Source: Zopfochytrium polystomum (taxonomy: Eukaryota; Chytridiomycota; Chytridiomycetes; Chytridiales; Chytridiaceae). Taken from it: DNA of 64,000 bases. Below are positions 32,958-44,189 of the stretch, one piece after another; the stretch's first letter is position 1; every line of letters begins with the position of its first letter. The notes under the pieces were generated by a model, which was not told the origin of the DNA, made no database searches, and worked only from the letters and a program-made list of their open reading frames with translations. Location of the stretch: assembly GCA_025765615.1 (NCBI GenBank), contig JAIVFJ010000083.1, forward strand, positions 202,638-266,637, given 5' to 3'. Made by a program: the position numbers and the translations under genes.

Positions 32958-35026
32958 TGAAAGGTGTGTCTTGGATGGTGGGGTGAACCATCTCCCCCTT
33001 CAGGTGCAAGGTCTGTTCTTCTTGACAGGGCATCAGCCACAGTGTTAACGTGGCCAGGAGAATAGCACAGCTTAAAGTCATACTCAGAGAGCAGTTCAGC
33101 CCACCTGGCATGCCTCTGCTTGAGCAACCTCCTTGCCCTGAAGAAGGTGAGGTTCTTGTGATCAGAATAGACAGAGATGCCTTTAGAACCAGCCAAGTAG
33201 TGTCTCCAGAATTTGAATGCTTCCACAATTGCAAGCAACTCCTTGTCATGGACTGTGTAGTTACACTCAGCACTGTTCAGCTTCCTGGAGTAATATGCCA
33301 CTGGATGCAGAGGAGCAGAGGGGTCCTGAGAGCTTGGCTGGGACAGAACAGCGCCAAGGGCATAGTCTGAGGCATCAGTTTCCAAGGTGAAGGGAAGCAA
33401 GGGATCCACATGCTTAAGGAGTGGTGCACTTGTGGTTGCTGTCTTAAGAGCTAGCCAGGCTTGCTCTGCTGCTGGGGTCCATTCAAACTTGGTGGTCTTC
33501 TTGGTGAGATCAGTGAGAGGCTTGGCTATGGCAGAATAGTTGGCAATGAAGGTTCTGTAGAAGTTGCAAAATCCAAGGAAGCTTTGAACATCCTTGATGG
33601 AATTTGGAGCCTTCCATTCAAGAATAGTTTGGATCTTGTCTGGTGCCATGGAGATCCCTTTGTCAGACACAATGAACCCCAAAAACTCAATGGAGGTCTT
33701 GTGGAATTCACACTTCTCCAGCTTTGCATAGAGGTGATGCTGTCTGAGTCTCTCCAAGACAGTCTTGACATGTCCCATATGGCTTGCAGTGTCAGATGAA
33801 AATACCAGGATATCATCCAGGTAGACAATGACAAAAAGGTCCAGAATATCCCTGAAGATGTCATTCATCATGCCTTGGAAAATAGCTGGAGCATTGGTAA
33901 GTCCAAAGGGCATAACCAAGTACTCAAAGTGACCATATTTGCATCTGAAGGCAGTCTTCCATTGATCCTGGGGCTTAATTCTGACCAAATTGTAGGCACC
34001 TCTGAGGTCAATCTTGGAAAATATCCTTGCATGGCTCAGTTTGTCTAGTAATTCAGAGATGAGAGGCAGTGGATAGCGGTTCTTGACTGTCATCTCATTG
34101 AGATCTCTGTAGTCCACACAGGGTCTCAGTCCCCCATCCTTCTTCTTGACAAAAAAGATGGGAGCTCCAGCTGGTGACTTGGAAGGTTGGATGAATCCCT
34201 TGTTCAGCATTTCTTCAATGTATTCTTGGAGGGCCTTGGCTTCTGGTGGAGAGAGGTGGTACAGTGGCTTGAAAGGTGGGCTGCAAGTTTCATCCTTGAG
34301 TGGGATTTCACAGTCATAAGGCCTCTGGGCTGGTAGCAGGTCTGCCTTGGTCTTGGAAAACACATCAGCATAAGGGAGATATTCTTTTGGTAGCTTGGAT
34401 GCCAGCAAAAGGTCTGATGGGTCCAGGTTGTCGTGCTCCTCAGCAGTGGGGCTTGAATTCTTGACTGGGAACTGTGATTCTTGAATCTTTGACTGAGAGT
34501 TCTGTTCTTGGCAAAGACTGTGAGCTGTGGAACTTGAATCTTGAATGTGGACTGTGAACTGTGGTACTTGAATCTTTGACTGTGGGTTCTGTGAACAAGA
34601 GTCATGGCCATGACTGTGAGCTCTATGAGCTCTACTTGAATCTTGACTGTGAACTGTGAACTGTGGAACTGGAGTCTTGGCTGGCTGTGAATCTTGAATC
34701 AAGGGCTTGAGAGCATGAGACTTGGGGGCTTGACTTGAGTTTTGGGTGACTGTTCCAATTGGTGGAGGTTGGACTTGACCAGTGACCCAATCAATGGCAG
34801 GGTTCTGGGCTTGCAGCCATGGTAATCCCAGGATGACAGAGAATGTGGGTGAGCCAAGATCCAATACTTCCAGATTGACCATGGATGGTGGAAAGTCTTG
34901 GATGTGGAGGTTTAGCTTGGTTTCATGGCTGATTTCCTTGAACAGAGCATGATTGGCAAAGTGGACCTTGAGGTGTGGATTTCTTGATGGTGGGAATGGC
35001 ACAAGACTTGGCAAGGGTGGCATCAA
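32771..35026 (-). pseudogene. Protease C-part, RT and RNase H of pol, copy 2
   Basis: Contains the YLDD RT box, VDYRDLNE and the RNase H DASDYALG. The protease N-part lies upstream (from about 35108) in another frame and ends at the TGA right after DSG. One residue differs from the other copies near the end of RNase H (GHVNTVADAL versus GHLNTVADAL). Confidence 0.85.
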
Positions 35027-35203
35027 TGATTTTGCAGGATCATCCAGAGTCTATAAGGGCCTTGGTTGTGATGGTTGACTTGGGTGAGAGTTGAATCTTG
35101 ACATCCATGGTGAGTTGGTGGGGGTTGGAATCTGAGGTGTTTGTGGTGCTGGTGGTGGTGATGAAACAGGGGCAGCTTGGAGGAGGGTCCAGGGAATTGC
35201 CCC

Positions 35204-36127
35204 TCAGTGAGCCTGGACCTGGGAGTTTGGGTGCTTCTTCCTTGGGCAGTCCTTGACAGCATGCTCCTTGGGGCCACAGTAGAAACACAGTCCCTGCTGG
35301 GACCTCCTTGTTTTCTCCTCTTGGCTCAGAGGACCCTTAGGAAGTGTCTCAACTGCATCCACTTGCATGGGTTCAGGAACTGTAAGAGCTTGAGGGACTG
35401 GGGTAGGTCTTGATGTAGTTCCTACTTGTCTTTGCTTCAGCCTCTTGGAGTAGAGTCTGTTGTCAATCTTGATGGCAAGGAGAATGTACTCTTCCAAGGT
35501 CTCAGGGATGTGCAGAGACTGGGAGAGCATGTCTTGGATAGACTCATGGTGACCATCATGGTACAGCTCCATCAGAGCTGCATCATTGTATCCAGAGTCT
35601 CTGGCTAGTTGCTTGAATTGGTTGGTGTAGGCCACACAAGATTGCTTTCCTTGCTTGATATGCTTGAGCTTGGATCTTGCTGTCCAAGATGCGTAGGGGT
35701 CACCAAAGGTAGCTTCCAGCCCCTCCCAGAGCTCTTGCAGGGTGGTGGGTGTGCTTGGGAGAGATCTGTACCATGATTGAGCTTGACCAGACAGGAGGGT
35801 GCTTGTGAAAAGAACCTTGACTTGCTCACTGGGAAATCTTGAAGGTTGGAGAAGGATGACATTCTCCACAGTGGCCATGAAGTTCCTAAGGTCTTTGGCC
35901 AGCCCAGTGAACTTGTCAGGGCTGGGAACCTTGGGCTCTCTTGCTTGGTTGGCTTGAGGCAGGGGAAGAGCTTGATGTTCTTGTTGGTGAAGTTGTTGTT
36001 GAAGCTGGTGCTGCTGGTGAAGGACTTGTTCTTGAAGTTGGTGTGTCTGTCTTGAGAGGGCTTGTAATTGGTCCATCAAGGCTTGGAAGGCAGTTGCATC
36101 AGGGAAGGTGTTGTTTGGGTCAGACAT
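35204..36127 (-). CDS. gag: Gag of chromovirus copy 2
   Basis: 307 codons; same layout as copy 1 and identical in the zinc knuckle to copy 3 (CFYCGPKEHAVKDC). Intact frame directly downstream of the PBS. Confidence 0.9.
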   Translation of the reverse strand: MSDPNNTFPDATAFQALMDQLQALSRQTHQLQEQVLHQQHQLQQQLHQQEHQALPLPQANQAREPKVPSPDKFTGLAKDLRNFMATVENVILLQPSRFPSEQVKVLFTSTLLSGQAQSWYRSLPSTPTTLQELWEGLEATFGDPYASWTARSKLKHIKQGKQSCVAYTNQFKQLARDSGYNDAALMELYHDGHHESIQDMLSQSLHIPETLEEYILLAIKIDNRLYSKRLKQRQVGTTSRPTPVPQALTVPEPMQVDAVETLPKGPLSQEEKTRRSQQGLCFYCGPKEHAVKDCPRKKHPNSQVQAH

Positions 36128-36520
36128 GATGGCAGAGAGTAGTGGGAGAGGGTGAAGTGAATTATGATGTCAGGAACAGGGCAGGACAGGACAAGGCAGA
36201 CAAGGAACTGAGAGGAGTGATGATTGTATTGGAAACAATAATTCACTTGAGGGATGGGACAGGTCCCCCATCCCCCTTTTATACCTTTTGAGAGTGTTCC
36301 TTGTCAAGACTCCAAGAAAGTTCCAGAAAGAGCAATTAGTAATACAATGATACCAATGATACCAATGACAACAAGACAAGTCAGGAAAGCAAAGAAGGTT
36401 CCAGAAGGTTCCACAAGGTTCCATGAAGGAATGTTCTAGAAGGTTCCAGAAGGTTCCAGAAGGTTCCATGAAGGAATGTTCTAGAAGGTTCCAGAGGTTT
36501 CCAGAGGGTGATTCATAACA

Positions 36521-37130
36521 TGCCAGATCCTGATCATCGCCACCCAGATTGCAATTGTTGTGTTAGTCTCAATCAACACCCTCAAAAAAGGTTGCAATCG
36601 CAACCACCACCCTCACCTACACAACCAGAGTCAACTACCACTCCAGCCCGCTCGTCGCTGCCACCAGATTGCAATTGCCACACTGAATCACGATCATCAC
36701 CCCTACCATTGCAACTAGATTGTCTTGCCAACCACTGTTTTCTGTCGCAATTGTTGTGCTGAATCGCAATCACAACCTTTGCTCTCAACCTCTCACCCTC
36801 CATCACTGCGCCAACCAGATCGCAATTATCTCCCATCCCATCAATTATTGACTGCTTGCGGCACCTTCTCTACAACTATTGTAGCTTGGCGACTTTGACC
36901 CTGTGAGGCCACTGCTCTCACAGCCCTCGACTTGCCTCTTCCTATCCCTTGAAACCTCACTCAGTACAATTTATTCATTTACCTGGCCTTTGCCCCTCTG
37001 ACTATAACCTTGATGCTCCTCCAACCTTCCCTTTTGGGAACTCTGACCCAGGCTTTGCCTACTCTGACTACGATTACAATGCATATTTGATTACCTTCCT
37101 TTTGAACTTCCATTTGGGCTCTAGCCCTTC
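36521..37130. repeat. Non-coding DNA with recurrent GATTGCAATTG-type words
   Basis: CCAGATTGCAATTG, GTTGCAATCGC, GTCGCAATTGTTG and similar words recur between 36525 and 36830. Similar words occur at 22985-23160 and 31095-31140 and in the mirror arm. No gene is seen. Confidence 0.45.
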
Positions 37131-37386
37131 TGTCAGGATCAGGGCAGGACAGGACAAGATAGACAAGGAACTGAGAGGAGTGATGATTGTATTGGAGACA
37201 ATAATTCACTTGAGGGATGGGACAGGTCCCCCCATCCCCCTTTTATACCTTTTGAGAGTCTTCCTTGTCAAGACTCAAAGAAAATTCCAGAAAGAGCGAT
37301 TAGTAATACAATGATACCAATGATACCAATGACAACAACAAGACAAGTCAGGAAAGCAAAGAAGGTTCCAGAAGGTTCCACAAGGT
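37131..37386 (-). mobile_element. Truncated chromovirus LTR, left arm
   Basis: Starts TGTCAGGATCAGGG and follows the LTR to the first GGTTCCACAAGG repeat, where it stops abruptly before ATATTGCGC. The U3 start is missing. The right-arm counterpart is 46206-46461 with the same truncation. Confidence 0.85.
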
Positions 37387-37744
37387 ATATTGCGCACGCC
37401 GTCCCAAATTGGATTTTGTCGCTCAAATTCTCCCCAACAGATTTCCCTGAGGGAGCAGGCAGACAGACCACCCCTGCCTGTCAGGGCCTGCCCATTTCCC
37501 CTGACAAGTTCTTTTGCCAAAATAATTATGGTGTTGCTGAAAAGCCTGTGGACAGAATGTCTGTCAATGCCCTCCAATTTTCAGTGAAACGCACAATATC
37601 ATAATGAATACAAATGTCGTACCTGGAAGGAGGGTCTTTATTACCCACAAGGAAGTAGTCTACATGGAGTAGGGGGAAACCAGTATGGCATGTCACAGGC
37701 CTTGGACCACGCTGCGTGCTGCCACTGGTCTGTCGATCGCCACA

Positions 37745-37778
<34 letters not shown>
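37745..37778. repeat. (CT)n microsatellite, left arm
   Basis: Pure CT run; the mirror (GA)n is at 45812-45845. Confidence 0.9.
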
Positions 37779-37781
<3 letters not shown>

Positions 37782-37789
37782 CCTCTCTC

Positions 37790-38204
37790 TCCCCCTCGGT
37801 CGGTCATCGCTTTTTGTCTCACGTCATCCCTTCTTTGGTTTCCCGTTGAAGACGAGACAGACAAGACCACAACTGCGACGGCATCGGCGGCGGCGGCGGC
37901 GTCCCCCGGACCCTTCTCCTCCCACTCCTGTATCCACTCCTGTATCGCCCCACCACCCCGCCCTAAGCCTACCCGCCCCCCCTAAACCACCCCCTTCTCC
38001 CATCCTGCCAACGTCTTGCTAGTCTGGTGGCCTGGCTGCAAGGATCGCTGCCATCCTCTCCAGCCCCCCCTCTCTCCGTCTGCCTCGGTAGCGGGGTTTT
38101 GCTCCGTGGACCGTCCAGTGCTCGTTGCGTCATCGGTCCTTCCTGCATCGCGCACTGACGTGAGGCATCGGGGGGACCGCCAGCCAACGCCTCTCATCGT
38201 CTGA
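37790..38204. other. Upstream region of the spastin gene, partly inside the repeat arm
   Basis: Up to 38056 the sequence is shared with 45536-45800 in inverse orientation; from 38057 it is unique. The arm boundary therefore lies only about 150 bp before the spastin start codon, so its distal promoter is duplicated. The 110-codon frame here is antisense to an equivalent frame and looks spurious. Confidence 0.5.
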
Positions 38205-41032
38205 ATGGGTGAGCATTCGCCTTTCCCCATCATCATCATTCTCTTCGTTTGCATTCGTGTCGCCCTCCCGCGCATTGATCCTTCTCCGATCTCGGTGGTT
38301 CTCTCGTTCGCTCTCACCCTAATTTTATCTGAATGCAGAGGCTGGCCTTCAGCAAGTGCAGCGGCAGATCTTGGATCTGATCGGCTCCAAACCTCTGCTG
38401 GACGAAAATCACACGTCCTTCAAACTTCCCGAGGAAGTTGCTGGAGACACCATTAAAGTCAAGGACTCGTCGCGACAGGCTGCGGATTTGCTGGTCGCCC
38501 AGATCCTCACTGCGCTATTGGGTCTTGCAGTATTGGTCCTTGCCGTGAGGTTGAATCCACTGCAATTCATTCAAAGAAATCGGCCTCGTGCTTCTGAAGA
38601 ATATCCAACACCCACTCGAGAGGAGGCGCCTCTTCCTTCCCAGGAGCCCACCTCTGCTGAAGTGATACCCTCTTTGGAGACGGAAGAAATCGCGAGTTCA
38701 CAGCCAAGAAGGAACAAGAAACTTCTGGACGTTTACGTAAGTTCAGAGCACCTCGCTGGTGTCAGAAACTACGCTGACATTGTGACCGTGAGCAGAGTGT
38801 TGGGGACGAATCGTACGAGGTGCCCACAACACAGAGACGATTACGGCGTCATCTATCTTCCCCTCTCCTCAAATCAAGCGACTCCCCGCAAAACGATTCG
38901 CCAGAGCCACCGGCGCCGCTCTCATACACTCTTCGACCGCGTCAGGAAGCCTCGCCGTTCAGGCCTCCATCACCTGCATCTTCCGAAACCTCCGACACCA
39001 ACTCTGTTCATTCTTCCGGTTCTCGCCGACAGTCGTACCCTGAGCCTCAACCGAAGAGACCGCCCACCCCACAAACTCCTGTCCCTTCCACACCGCCCCG
39101 ATCAGTCACGGCGTTGCGAACCAGGCGATCAGCCACTCCAGTTCAATCCCATCGGCGGGATACCGACTTGACAAGCTTCTCTAAAAGCTCAGGTGCCCAG
39201 CAAATGGACGCATTCTTTTCCAAGATGTCGTCTTTCGTTTCGTCTTCCTCCGCACCGAACACGTCGTCGGCATCGAGCTCGTCCGGGCATCTCGACAGCG
39301 CTAGGTCCACATCATCCGCACAGCAATATCCCAGCCTTGCCGTGCGTCAGCACAAAATGCTCGCTGATCAAGCGTTCCGGACTATATCGGCCGGACTTGA
39401 TAAGGAGCAAGGCGGCTCCGACATCGCCGGAGCACTAGAATTGTACAAAAGAGGCCTGCGGGATCTTCGGTCGGCCCTGCGGATAGAGTTCAACTCCGAA
39501 GAAGAAAGGTTTTACAGTTTTTTTCCTGCTATTTGTGGCGGTCGACTGACTGGCTCTTGGAAACCAGGCAGATGGCGGAGATTGACAATGCAAAGATGCG
39601 ACAAAATCTGACCTATCTGGAGGACCGGATTCGCGAGTTAACAGCCATCAGAGGTGCACCGGAAGAATCCTCGTTCTCACTTTGACTGACCCAAAAATTT
39701 TTTTAGAGAAACCCCGTCCCTCTCCTGCGATGCGGGCAGCAGCGGCTGCATCGAAGCAACCTCCTGCCCTCTCAAGACCGAGGTCTATGCCACGAATGGA
39801 TGCAAAAGAGAAGCCGAAGTCGACGAAGCAGCAGTCATCAATTGCTGGTTTGGACAACGCGATGGCGAATCGCATTTTGAATGAAGTCGTTGTCAACGGT
39901 CCATCCATATCTTGGGATGATATCGGTGAGCTATCTTTTTTCCGAGGTTTCTGGCTAGATACTCATCTGTGGGTGTTCGTTTAGTGGGTTTGGACGCGGC
40001 AAAGCAAGCACTGCGGGAAATCGTTGTGTTGCCGTCGCTTCGACCTGAGCTATTCACGGGACTCCGTGCACCAGCAAGAGGTGTCCTTTTGTTTGGGCCA
40101 CCGGGGACCGGCAAGACGATGCTTGCGAAAGCTGTTGCACATGAATCAAAGGCCACATTTTTTTCGATAAGCGCGTCATCTTTGACTTCAAAGTACGTTG
40201 GTGAGGGCGAAAAGATGGTTCGGACACTGTTCGCCTTGGCAAGACGACTACAGCCATCTGTTATTTTTATCGGTAGGGCTTTGACCGCCACTTGAATTCT
40301 TGGATTGTAATTTAACTTTATTGCGCTATGTCAACATTCACCAGACGAAATCGACTCAATTCTTACCGAACGGAGCGAGTCAGAGCACGAAGCTTCTCGT
40401 CGCTTAAAGACTGAGTTTCTGCTTCAGTTCGATGGGGTTACCTCTTCGTCCGAAGATCGACTTTTGGTTATGGGTGCTACAAACCGACCTCAGGAATTGG
40501 TACGGATTTGGAGATCGTTGTTTGTCTTGAGTCGTTTGTTTGTCTGAAACGTTTTTATTCCTCGCATTTCTTTAGGACGAAGCAGCCTTGCGGCGTTTAG
40601 TAAAAAGGATATTCATCCCACTTCCGGAACCGAATACTCGAGCCGCATTGATAAAGCAACTGTTGAGAGGACACAAGCATTCTCTCAGTGCAAGTGACAT
40701 TTCAAGAGTTACAAAGGCTTGTGAAGGGTACTCTGGAAGTGACATTGCTGCATTAGGTAAATTCTGAAATTTCCCGCGATTCTCCATGTTCAATACTGAC
40801 CGCCATTTTTCGGTCCTCTTGATGCATCCATCTTGATGCAGCACGGGAAGCATCGCTTGGGCCGATCCGATCGCTGGGGGACCGACTTCTTACCACTCCA
40901 GCCGACCAAATCCGTCCTATATCTGCGGACGACTTTCTCCGAGCCGCCACGACGATCCGCCCTTCGGTGTCGCCTGCTTCTCTGCAGGTATACGAGCAGT
41001 GGAACTCTGAGTACGGAACCGCCGGATCGTAA
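38205..41032 (+). CDS. SPAST: Spastin-type microtubule-severing AAA ATPase, nine exons
   Basis: Predicted exons 38205-38208, 38339-38736, 38796-39508, 39568-39653, 39707-39925, 39985-40272, 40345-40499, 40576-40756 and 40842-41032 join to exactly 744 codons plus stop. Residues ~48-75 form a hydrophobic segment ([14 protein letters not shown]) like spastin's membrane hairpin. A Ser/Pro-rich linker follows, then an MIT domain (~318-395, [16 protein letters not shown]). The AAA core has [20 protein letters not shown] (~Walker A 511-518), [28 protein letters not shown] (Walker B, split by an intron), GATNRPQEL, and the C-terminal SVSPASL...YEQWNSEYG typical of spastin/meiotic AAA proteins. It hydrolyses ATP to sever microtubules, often at endosomes, ER or the midbody. 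The first coding exon is only 4 nt (ATGG). Confidence 0.9.
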
Positions 41033-41802
41033 GGGCGGGGTCCCTTCCCGGGTTTCACTTTGATGGATGAAACGCAAACAAGAAAATAAGAAAAAAAGAA
41101 GAATAATGCCTCCATTGGTTTAACCTCCCCTATTTCCGCTGTCACCACTTGACCTTCTTCTCAGCCCTAGTGCTAACCCACTTCTCTCGTATTATTAGTC
41201 GATTTGCCTCAGTGGCGCCGACGCAGTCACCCATCGTTCATCATTTTGCTTTTTGGCGTTTGCACACTTTTTTCTTGACACTTGTCGGCGTTTCCCACCA
41301 AGCACCCCGCCCTCCTCTTCCCTTAACTCTCTGTTATTCTCCCTTCGCTCTCTCTCTTCTCTCTCTCTCTCTTTCTGCCGTTCGTTCTTCGCTATTGTTT
41401 TTAAGCTTCCTCAATACAATTTGGGTTCCTCTGATCGGCTGTCGAGTTTGCCGTACCCGGGTGGGACCTAATGTCTCTCCCGCATAATCGTGCGCCGTGG
41501 CATCGCCACAAACGATCCGAGGTGGAAAAACGAGCGTGGTAAAGACACCGACCGAACCAAGTGTTTTCCTGAATCATCACGTTTTCGCACCAAATCACAC
41601 AACATCCAGCATTAAATAGAGGGCCGTTTCCCCCCTCACCACAGCAGCTTTCAGCACGATCAACGACGAGCTAAATACTCTATTATTCCTGTTCGAAGGA
41701 CATTGCAGCGAGCGCCGCACTTCCCCAGCAAACAAGAAAGAAGATAAGGAAGCCTTCCCCCGCACACGCCAAAGCGAAACCCAAAAAAAAAAAAAACAAC
41801 CT
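41033..41802. other. Intergenic region between spastin and the RNA ligase
   Basis: Pyrimidine-rich, with a CTCTCTCT run near 41345-41375. Short frames are unsupported. It probably contains the 3' end of spastin and the promoter of the RNA ligase. An A-run at about 41782-41795 lies just before the ligase ATG. Confidence 0.45.
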
Positions 41803-43327
41803 ATGCCCCCCGTCGAACCTACTACGCCTCTGCCGTCGGCCTCCTCCGGCGCCGCCGCCGCCAGAGCCTCCGCAACCACCACGGACCCCGAGGCGCTGCC
41901 CCTGCACGAAGCGTCCCGCAAGCTGGCCTCGATCCAGCGGATCGCGGCGGTCGCGCGGCACCCGGACGCCGACCGGCTCGAGATCGCGACGGTACAAGGG
42001 TGGCAGTGCGTGATCGGCGCCGGTGAGTTCGCCTTGGGCGAGCTGGTCGTCTTCCTCGAGGTCGACGCGCAGGTGCCGACGGGCACGCCGTGGGCCGCGA
42101 ACAGCGCCGGGCGCACAAAGTGGCGCGTGCGGACCCTCAAGCTGCGCGGCGTGGTCAGCCAGGGGCTCTGCGTGCCGCTGGCGACGCTCAACGCGCCCGT
42201 GCTCGTTGACGACGGCAGCGGGAAGACGGTGGAGCGGCCGCAGGAGGACGAGTGGGATCTCGCGGCGCTGCGGGAGGGGATGGACATGACGGGGCGGCTT
42301 GGGGTGACGAAGTGGGTTGCGCCGGAGGAGGAGGATGGGGATGGGGACGAGGTCGTGAGGGGCCAGCAGGTGCGGCGGGTGCGGACGGGGCCGGGGTTCC
42401 CCGAGGACGTGGTCGGGCTGCGCAAGACGGACGAGCTGCGCGTGCAGAGCGAGCCGACGCTGGTGAAGGAGCTGGCGGGGAGGCCGTGGGTCGCGACGCT
42501 CAAGGTGGACGGCATGAGCGCCACGTTCTTGGTGCATCCGGGCACGGGCAAGTTCATGGCGTGCTCGCGGAACATTGCGGTGGCCGGACCTACCGCCGCT
42601 GCCGCCGCCGCCCCCGCCACCGTGACGGCGGACGCCGGTGCTGCTGCTGCTGCTGCTGCTGCTGCGGGAAATGATGCGGCGGATGCGGGTTCTGCTGCTG
42701 CCGGAGACGAGACGGCAGACGCCGCCGCCACCGCTGCCGCCGCCGCCGCCGCGACGGTGCTGGAGGACACCGTGGAGCGGTCCAGGGACCTCGAGTTCAT
42801 CCGCAAGCAGCAGTTTGTCTGGAGGGCGGTGTACACGTACCGGATCATGCACAAGCTGACGAACCTGGGAGGCGGACGATACGCGGTGCAGGGCGAGGTG
42901 TATGGGCCGTCGATTCAAAAGAACCGGCTTGCGGTCCCGCAGAACCAGATTCGCTTCGCCGGTAAAGAGACGTTTTCGCGCTGTTTTGCTGCTTGAGTTG
43001 GGCGGCTTCAATGTTTATTGACTCCGAAACACACACACACACACACACAAACATACAGTCTTCAGCGTGTTCGACCTGCACAAGTCGACGTACTTGCGAC
43101 ACCACGAGGTGGCGTCGGTGCTGAAGACGCTGCAGCTGCCGATGGTAGACGTTGTGGCCAGCGGGGACAGCTTCGACCACTCGATTCCGTCCCTGCTGCA
43201 GCTCGCCCAAGGCAACTACCCCAACACCAAGTACCCGAGGGAAGGCATCGTGATCAGGAGCACCGACGACGGGCCGCATGTTTCGTTCAAGGTTATTAAC
43301 AACGACTTTTTGTTGAAGGAGAAGTAA
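41803..43327 (+). CDS. RNA ligase of the DRB0094 family (ATP-dependent), two exons
   Basis: Exon 1 41803-42961, GTAAAG donor, intron with a CA microsatellite, exon 2 43059-43327; 475 residues. The N-terminal OB-like half shows the family signature: ASIQRIAAVARHPDADRLE, GWQCVIGAGEFALGELVVF, LKLRGVVSQGLCVPL. The nucleotidyltransferase part has motif I with Lys-234 (LKVDGMSATF), motif IV EGIVIRS and motif V SFKVINNDFLLKEK. These enzymes join RNA ends through ligase-AMP and RNA-adenylate; family members such as Deinococcus Rnl seal nicked RNA in duplexes. An Ala-rich insertion (about 42590-42770, GCT/GCC repeats) sits between motif I and the later motifs. Very high GC, unlike the AT-rich neighbours. 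Confidence 0.88.
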
Positions 43328-43480
43328 GGAAGGGGCGGTGGTTGGGGGATGATCATATAGCCAAGTTCAATATATGTACAAAGAATACTCTCCACAACTG
43401 CATCGAAGCGCTAGAACACTTTTTTTTTATTTTTTGTCCCACTTTTGTTTCGGACGCACGCGTGGCGGGATCACAGCGAG

Positions 43481-43784
43481 ATGCCCGGCTGGGGCGCGGA
43501 CCGGAGCGAGATCGAAGCGCACATCGACCTGACGGTCCTCGGTGCGATAATCGTACTCGACGACGACGAACACGATTGGCGCTTGCATGCATCCGACTGC
43601 AGCACCACAGCCGCCGCCAACGGAGCCGCCGCCGCCGATGACCAACGATCGCAGTCGGCGGCGTCCTTCGATGCGATGGACGGGTCGCGGCATCCGTTCG
43701 CGCAGGAGCTGGTCGCAGAGTACCTGAGGCAGGCGGACGCTGTGCTGGCGGACATCCGCCTGAGTCTGTGAGGAGCCCTTCCTT

Positions 43785-43817
<33 letters not shown>

Positions 43818-44089
43818 TCAATAATCGTCGCCTCAACTCACCCAAAGAATAAACCACCCTCAGCGCATCCGGCGACCGCACGGTCGTCTCAGACCGTGCG
43901 CACCTGCTGAAGGGATCTGCGGCGTCGCTGGGGCTGCGGCAGGTGCGGGCGGCGTGCGAGCGGCTGCAGCAGAGCGTCGAGGTCGACATCGTCGACGGCG
44001 GTGCGGACCCAGCGGCGGCGGCGGAGGCCGAGCTCGAGACGTGCGCGGCGGTTGTGGCCGGCCACCTGCGGCGGTTCTTTGGGCTTTGA
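43481..44089 (+). CDS. YPD1: YPD1-type histidine-containing phosphotransfer protein, two exons
   Basis: Exon 1 43481-43767 ends at GTGAGG. Exon 2 43864-44089 follows a CCCTCAG acceptor and restores the frame (170 residues). The HPt signature is clear: RAHLLKGSAASLGL, then VRAACERLQ, with the phospho-accepting His at about residue 109. The preceding helix FAQELVAEYLRQADAVLADI matches the YPD1 core. In fungi this protein relays phosphate from hybrid histidine kinases (Sln1 type) to response regulators controlling the HOG MAP-kinase pathway. An Ala/Asp-rich insert of about 35 residues separates the first helix from the core. The 96-bp intron holds a ~26-nt T-run. The ATG at 43481 is chosen because it fits the family N-terminus. 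Confidence 0.85.
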
Positions 44090-44189
44090 GTTGGGTCGAC
44101 GACTGCTTCCGACCCGCCGTCGCCGCCGCGTGGCTTAACCTGTTCCCCGCGCGCTTCGCTTTTCTTGGTTCGCGGAAGGAAGGGGGATG

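Larger units (their letters stand above)
31228..36520 (-). mobile_element. Full-length Ty3/gypsy chromovirus, copy 2 (left arm)
   Basis: LTRs 31228-31571 and 36168-36520; target duplication TGCCA at 31223-31227 and 36521-36525. The same insertion as copy 3 in the right arm (TGGCA there, its complement), so it predates the arm duplication. The 3' LTR has a 9-bp deletion and a C-for-G change relative to the 5' LTR, both shared with the right arm. Coding content is as in copy 1, with a few private changes (for example R and E in place of G and K before the chromodomain linker, 31818-31830). Confidence 0.95.
20023..38056 (+). repeat. Left arm of a very large imperfect inverted repeat
   Basis: Reading this arm on the minus strand gives the plus strand of 45536-64000. 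Paired coordinates sum to about 83,592 in the inner part (38056/45536, 36520/47072, 31228/52364, 30717/52874). Shared content includes the chromovirus, the 106-residue gene, the deaminase-like gene, an LTR insertion and D5-helicase fragments. The inner boundary is sharp: homology ends at ...GGATCGCTGC-ATCC on both sides. The outer limit cannot be fixed because the right arm runs off the window. The arms differ by substitutions and several indels, so this is not a simple foldback copy of one molecule. Confidence 0.93.

Noticed and set aside
37690..38022. 110-codon frame near the arm boundary, mirrored at 45570-45902
   Set aside because: Driven by a CT microsatellite and C-rich DNA; its conservation is explained by the repeat itself.
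41595..43011. Antisense frames of 419 and 442 codons over the RNA ligase
   Set aside because: They arise from the very high GC and lack of stops opposite a GC-rich gene. The plus strand has all ligase motifs.
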